Shown here in pieces: positions 60,584 to 64,000 of a stretch of 64,000 bases of DNA. Within the stretch, counting starts at the first letter, position 1; the number at the start of each line of letters is the position of its first letter. This DNA is from Bradyrhizobium xenonodulans (GTDB lineage Bacteria; Pseudomonadota; Alphaproteobacteria; Rhizobiales; Xanthobacteraceae): NCBI RefSeq assembly GCF_027594865.1, contig NZ_CP089391.1, positions 2,324,501 to 2,388,500 on the forward strand, read 5' to 3'. Both the position numbers and the translations under genes were made by a program. Under the pieces are notes generated by a model. It ran no database searches and was not told the DNA's origin. It saw only the letters and a program-made list of their open reading frames with translations.

Positions 60584-61360
60584 GTGGCGAACAAGGTCAA
60601 GGAAATCTGGAAGTCGGGCAAGGCCGTGGTCAACGCGTGGCTGGCTATACCCTCCGGCTTCTCGGCCGAGATGATCGCGCAATGCGGCTTCGACAGCGTC
60701 ACCGTCGACATGCAGCACGGCGTCCAGGATTATCTGTCGATGGTGCAGTGCTTCCAGGCGATGGACAAGCATCCGGTGACCCCGATGGTCCGCGTGCCCT
60801 GGAACGAGCCCGGCATCATCGGCAAGGTGCTCGACGGCGGCGCCTATGGCGTGATCTGCCCGATGGTCAACACGGCGCAGGAAGCCAGGAACCTTGTTTC
60901 CTATTCCAAATATCCGCCGCAGGGTGTCCGCTCCAACGGCCCGATCCGCGCCGGCATGTACGGCACCGCGGGTTCCTACCAGAAGACCGCGAATGCCGAC
61001 ACCATCCTGCTGCCGATGATGGAGACCAAGACCGCGGTCGAGAACATGGAAGCGATCCTCGACGTCGAGGGCATCGATGGCGTCTATATCGGCCCGTCCG
61101 ACCTCGGCTTCTCCTACGGCCTCGAGCCGAAGCTCGACCGCAGCGAGCCCGAGATCCTCGCGATCTACGAGAAGATCATCAAGGAATGCGGCAAGCGCGG
61201 CCTCAACCCGGGCATCCATTGCAGCGGCGCCGAAGGTGCGGCGCGCGCCATCAACATGGGCTTCAAGCTGGTGACGCTCTCGAACGAGGTCGGCCTGATG
61301 ACGACCTACGCCAAGATGCAGGTCAATGCGACCCGCAAGGATTCGGCCGGCAAGGCCTAA
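60584..61360 (+). CDS. hpaI: HpcH/HpaI family aldolase
   Basis: The 258-residue class II aldolase has VRVPWNEP with its arginine and the following LDGGA aspartate, LLPMMETKTAVENME (metal Glu) and GVYIGPSDLGFS (metal Asp). The DxEH motif reads DMQHG here, a subgroup variation. HpaI splits 2,4-dihydroxyhept-2-ene-1,7-dioate to pyruvate and succinic semialdehyde, the last hpa step. GTG 60584 has AAGGAAGGCAAC upstream and was chosen over in-frame ATG 60524 and GTG 60518. The uxaA/garD-type gene downstream makes a GarL-like sugar-acid aldolase an alternative. The 243-bp gap from hpaR shows nothing clear. Confidence 0.82.
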   Translation: MANKVKEIWKSGKAVVNAWLAIPSGFSAEMIAQCGFDSVTVDMQHGVQDYLSMVQCFQAMDKHPVTPMVRVPWNEPGIIGKVLDGGAYGVICPMVNTAQEARNLVSYSKYPPQGVRSNGPIRAGMYGTAGSYQKTANADTILLPMMETKTAVENMEAILDVEGIDGVYIGPSDLGFSYGLEPKLDRSEPEILAIYEKIIKECGKRGLNPGIHCSGAEGAARAINMGFKLVTLSNEVGLMTTYAKMQVNATRKDSAGKA

Positions 61361-61367
61361 GACACTC

Positions 61368-61441
61368 GCGAATGGCGAATGGGGAGTAGCGAATGGTGCT
61401 GCTCCCCTTTTTCCATTCGCTACTCACTACTCGCTATTCGC
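61368..61441. repeat. Hairpin repeat, family E
   Basis: The left part GCGAATGGCGAATGGGGAGT continues AGCGAATGG, and the right part CCATTCGCTACTCACTACTC continues GCTATTCGC. They pair over about 29 bp with few mismatches, centred on CTGCTCCCCTTTTT. It resembles 45576-45624 and may end hpaI transcription. Confidence 0.72.
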
Positions 61442-61459
61442 CTCCGAAGGAGTTTCGCC

Positions 61460-62983
61460 ATGACCATCAGCCCCGTCATCCGCCTGCATCCCGATGATGG
61501 CGTGCTGATCGCGCGCGCCAGCCTGCCGCCGGGGACGGTGGTCGCCGACGGCGTGAGCACGGTCGAGCGCATTCCCTCCGGCCACAAGGTCGCGATCAAG
61601 CCGATCGCGGTTGGGGAGCCAGTGATCCGCTACGGCCAGATCATCGGCTTTGCGACCATTCCGATCGCGCCGGGCCAGCATGTGCACGTGCAGAACTGCG
61701 GCATGGGCGATTTCGCCAAGGACTATGCCTATTGCGCCGACGTCAAGCCGACGCCGAACTTCGACCTGCCGGCGACCTTCGAAGGCATCCGCCGTCCGGA
61801 CGGTCGTGTCGCCACGCGCAACTATATCGGCATCCTCACCTCGGTGAATTGCAGCGCGCATGTCGCAAGCCTCGTCGCCGACGTCTTCAAGAAGAATCCG
61901 TTCACCGGCGACAATCCGCTGGCCGATTTCCCCAATGTCGATGGCGTGGTCGCGCTGACCCACAAGACCGGCTGCGGCATGACGCAGAATGAACCGCTCG
62001 CGCTGCTCCGCCGCACGCTCGGCGGCTATGCACGGCACGTGAACTTCTCTCATGTGATCGTGCTCGGCCTCGGATGCGAGGTGAACCAGATCGGCGGCCT
62101 GATGGAAGAGCAGAAGCTCGCCGGACGCCTGCGCGCGATGGACATCCAGGAGGTCGGCGGCACGCGCAAGACGGTGGAGGCGGGCATTGCCTTCGTGCGC
62201 GAGGCGCTGGCTGACTCCAACAAGGTGACGCGCGAGTCCGTGCCGGTGAGCGAGCTCACCGTGGCGCTGCAATGCGGCGGCTCGGACGGCTATTCCGGCG
62301 TGTCCGCCAACCCCGCGCTGGGCGCCGCCAGCGATCTGATCGTGCGTCACGGCGGCACCGTGATCCTGTCGGAGACGCCCGAGACCTACGGCGCCGAGCA
62401 TCTCTTGACGCGCCGCGCCGTCAGCCGCGAGGTAGGCGAGAAGCTGGTCGATCTGATGCGCTGGTGGGACGAATACACGACGCGCGAAGGCGCCGAGATG
62501 AACGCCAATCCGAGCCCCGGCAACAAGGCGGGCGGTCTCACCACCATTCTGGAAAAGTCGCTCGGCGCGATGGCGAAGGCCGGCACCACCAACCTCGTCG
62601 AGGTGCTGCGCTACGCCGAGCCCATCACCAAGAAGGGTTTCGTGTTCATGGACACGCCCGGCTACGACCCTGTCGCGGCGACGGGGCAGGTCGCGGGGGG
62701 AGCCAATCTGGTCTGCTTCACGACGGGGCGCGGCAGCGTGTTCGGCTGCAAGCCGGCGCCGTCGATCAAGCTCGCCACCAACACGCCCATGTACAAGCGC
62801 ATGGAAGAGGACATGGACGTCAATTGCGGCACCATCCTCGAAGGCGAAGAGAGCGTCCAGCAGTGCGGCCAGCGCATCTTCGAGCTCATTTTGAAAACGG
62901 CTTCGGGCCAGCCCACCAAGAGCGAGAGTTTTGATTTCGGCGGTGCCGAGTTCGCGCCCTGGGTATTAGGGGCGACGATGTGA
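61460..62983 (+). CDS. UxaA/GarD family altronate or galactarate dehydratase
   Basis: The 507-residue protein has an N-terminal SAF domain (about 12-90, with GTVVADGVSTVERIPSGHKV) and the iron-dependent dehydratase C-domain: THKTGCGMTQNEPL near 175, CEVNQIGGLMEEQKL near 205, ALQCGGSDGYSGVSANPALG near 275 and TTGRGSVFGCKPAPSIKLAT near 425. Conserved cysteines and histidine bind the metal. It dehydrates altronate, galactarate or a similar acid. ATG 61460 has GAAGGAG upstream. No uxa or gar transporter is near; the upstream HpaI-family aldolase could form a dehydratase-aldolase pair. Confidence 0.9.
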   Translation: MTISPVIRLHPDDGVLIARASLPPGTVVADGVSTVERIPSGHKVAIKPIAVGEPVIRYGQIIGFATIPIAPGQHVHVQNCGMGDFAKDYAYCADVKPTPNFDLPATFEGIRRPDGRVATRNYIGILTSVNCSAHVASLVADVFKKNPFTGDNPLADFPNVDGVVALTHKTGCGMTQNEPLALLRRTLGGYARHVNFSHVIVLGLGCEVNQIGGLMEEQKLAGRLRAMDIQEVGGTRKTVEAGIAFVREALADSNKVTRESVPVSELTVALQCGGSDGYSGVSANPALGAASDLIVRHGGTVILSETPETYGAEHLLTRRAVSREVGEKLVDLMRWWDEYTTREGAEMNANPSPGNKAGGLTTILEKSLGAMAKAGTTNLVEVLRYAEPITKKGFVFMDTPGYDPVAATGQVAGGANLVCFTTGRGSVFGCKPAPSIKLATNTPMYKRMEEDMDVNCGTILEGEESVQQCGQRIFELILKTASGQPTKSESFDFGGAEFAPWVLGATM

Positions 62984-63036
62984 TCGCCGGCGCGTCGTGC
63001 GTCTCGTTGCGGGAATATGCAGGACGAGCAGCGCCT

Positions 63037-63054
63037 CTACGTAGTCATACGTAG
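63037..63054. promoter_or_regulatory. Palindrome upstream of the PAS/chemoreceptor pair
   Basis: CTACGTA and TACGTAG flank a GTCA spacer, a perfect 7-bp inverted repeat, about 120 bp before the PAS gene. An ATTAACAG lies further downstream. The palindrome at 10495 upstream of another chemoreceptor is similar in style. Function unknown. Confidence 0.3.
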
Positions 63055-63176
63055 GTGTCATGCCACCGCACGGGTTCCTGTGCTCACGCATGATTAACAG
63101 TTCTTGCCGTAATCCTTAAGCGATGCGAGCTCGACTCCTTTCGGGGGCGTTCGCCCTTCGACAGGATTCGTCAACG

Positions 63177-63698
63177 ATGACGCGTGCGATACGGCCGACC
63201 GGCGTGGAAAATCTCCTCGGTGAGGAGGAGTTGATCGTGTCGAAGACCGATCTCAAGGGCCGCATCACCTACGCCAACGACGTCTTCATCCGCATGGCGA
63301 AATACTCCTACGCCGAGCTGATGGGAGCGCCCCACAGCCTGATCCGCCATCCCGACATGCCGCGCGCCGTCTTCAAGCTGCTCTGGGACACGCTTCAGTC
63401 GAAGCAGGAGATTTTCGCCTACGTCGTCAACCTGGCGAAGGACGGCAGCCATTACTGGGTGTTCGCCCACGTCACGCCGACCTTCGACGAGCGCGGCAAT
63501 GTCGTCGGCTATCACTCCAACCGGCGCAAGCCCGATCCGGCGCAGATCGAGCGCATCAAGCCGATCTACCGGACGCTGTGCGCGGAAGAGGCGCGGCACG
63601 CCAATGCCAAGGACGGCATGCATGCGAGCTTCGATGCGATGGTCGGACTCTTGAAGCAACAAGGTGTCGGTTACGATGAATTTGTGCTCTCTCTCTAA
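63177..63698 (+). CDS. PAS-domain protein (Aer-like sensor module without a receptor tail)
   Basis: The 173-residue cytoplasmic protein is nearly all PAS domain (about 18-115), starting EELIVSKTDLKGRITYANDV and RHPDMPRAVFKLLWDTL, with a helical tail. It is closely related to the PAS part of the fused chemoreceptor at 12551 (same TDLKGxxTYxN and RHPDMP signature). The C-terminal end overlaps the start of a chemoreceptor gene by 23 bp in another frame. It probably binds FAD or another cofactor and signals to that receptor. ATG 63177 was chosen; 63123 is a possible longer start. Confidence 0.85.
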   Translation: MTRAIRPTGVENLLGEEELIVSKTDLKGRITYANDVFIRMAKYSYAELMGAPHSLIRHPDMPRAVFKLLWDTLQSKQEIFAYVVNLAKDGSHYWVFAHVTPTFDERGNVVGYHSNRRKPDPAQIERIKPIYRTLCAEEARHANAKDGMHASFDAMVGLLKQQGVGYDEFVLSL

Positions 63699-64000
63699 GG
63701 CGCAGGGAGCGACCGCGCTCGCGTGTGTTCTTGCTGTCGTTGCGTTCGTCCTCTCGCTTCTCGGCGTGACCGGAATCGCCAGTGCAGCGCTGCCCGGCGC
63801 GACGATCGCGCTGCTCGGCATCGCCGTCTGGTGCCAGCATCGCACGGCAGTGGCCGTCGATGAGGTCGCCGATGTCTGCCGCAAGGCGGCGCGCGGCGAT
63901 CTCGAAGCGCGCATCCTGAGCAACCGTCAGGCCGGACGGATCGGGTCGATCCAGAAGTCGGTCAACGACATGCTCGACATCACCGACGCCTATTTGCGCG
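63676..64000 (+). CDS. Chemoreceptor (MCP) N-terminal part, cut by window end
   Basis: The frame from ATG 63676 has no stop to the window end (108 codons). It encodes two hydrophobic helices (about 12-37 and 40-53) with almost no loop, then a charged HAMP-like segment (VDEVADVCRK, AARGDLEARI) and GSIQKSVNDMLDITDAYLR. This looks like the membrane anchor and HAMP start of a methyl-accepting chemotaxis protein lacking a periplasmic sensor. It overlaps the PAS gene by 23 bp. The signalling domain must lie beyond the window. Confidence 0.75.
   Translation, partial: MNLCSLSKAQGATALACVLAVVAFVLSLLGVTGIASAALPGATIALLGIAVWCQHRTAVAVDEVADVCRKAARGDLEARILSNRQAGRIGSIQKSVNDMLDITDAYLR

Noticed and set aside
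1..64000. CRISPR arrays, tRNA or rRNA genes, prophage or intact insertion sequences
   Set aside because: No regularly spaced repeats, no cloverleaf-like segments with a TTCGAATC-type arm, and no transposase or integrase motifs were found; the repeats are isolated palindromes.

Overview
The window looks like chromosome of a Bradyrhizobium-type alphaproteobacterium (Nitrobacteraceae). This rests on high GC with strong third-position GC bias, rich acyl-CoA and aromatic catabolism, a Liv-type ABC importer, alphaproteobacterial chemoreceptors, and gene ends decorated with several families of long palindromic intergenic repeats. No rRNA, tRNA, CRISPR array, phage or intact insertion sequence was seen. 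The placement is inference from gene content; no search was run.

Layout. 1-6512: a LysR regulator (cut by the window edge), divergent from a DUF1445 putative hydro-lyase, followed by a complete branched-chain-amino-acid-type ABC importer (binding protein, LivH, LivM, LivG, LivF). 6665-10452: a four-gene set for four-carbon sugar acids (otnC divergent from ltnD-otnI-otnK), predicted to turn L-threonate into dihydroxyacetone phosphate. 10623-14245: two chemoreceptors, the second with an N-terminal PAS domain. 14416-18778: an RND efflux permease and its adaptor.

18902-35761: a dense island of CoA-thioester metabolism on both strands: a thiolase-like protein, nitronate monooxygenase, GST, two acyl-CoA dehydrogenases, three crotonases, two SDRs and two acyl-CoA ligases. 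In its middle sits an operon of crotonase, APH-fold phosphotransferase and DUF6285 protein. Together with the ACAD10/11-like dehydrogenase and an SDR next to it, this resembles the levulinate/4-hydroxyacid (LvaABCD-type) phosphorylation route. It is the most interesting hypothesis in the window.

35793-46741: a mixed stretch with glgX, a YccF membrane protein, a VOC protein, a large autotransporter, a roughly 1-kb intergenic region holding a long dispersed repeat, ppc (PEP carboxylase) and an SMP-30 family protein. 46858-49334: a DUF35/thiolase/SDR operon. 49525-51553: amidase plus DUF2848. 51882-53288: two tandem 2-oxoglutarate/Fe(II) oxygenases, one of them AlkB.

53408-61360: a homoprotocatechuate meta-cleavage cluster. 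hpaH-hpaF-hpaE-hpaD, a single-domain FAH-fold protein (probable decarboxylase) and a TPP enzyme lie on the minus strand, divergent from the MarR-type regulator hpaR, with a perfect 16-bp palindrome between them. An HpaI-family aldolase follows hpaR, and then a UxaA/GarD-type dehydratase (to 62983). The window ends in a PAS-only protein overlapping the start of a chemoreceptor that runs off the end. It looks like a split version of the fused PAS chemoreceptor at 12551.
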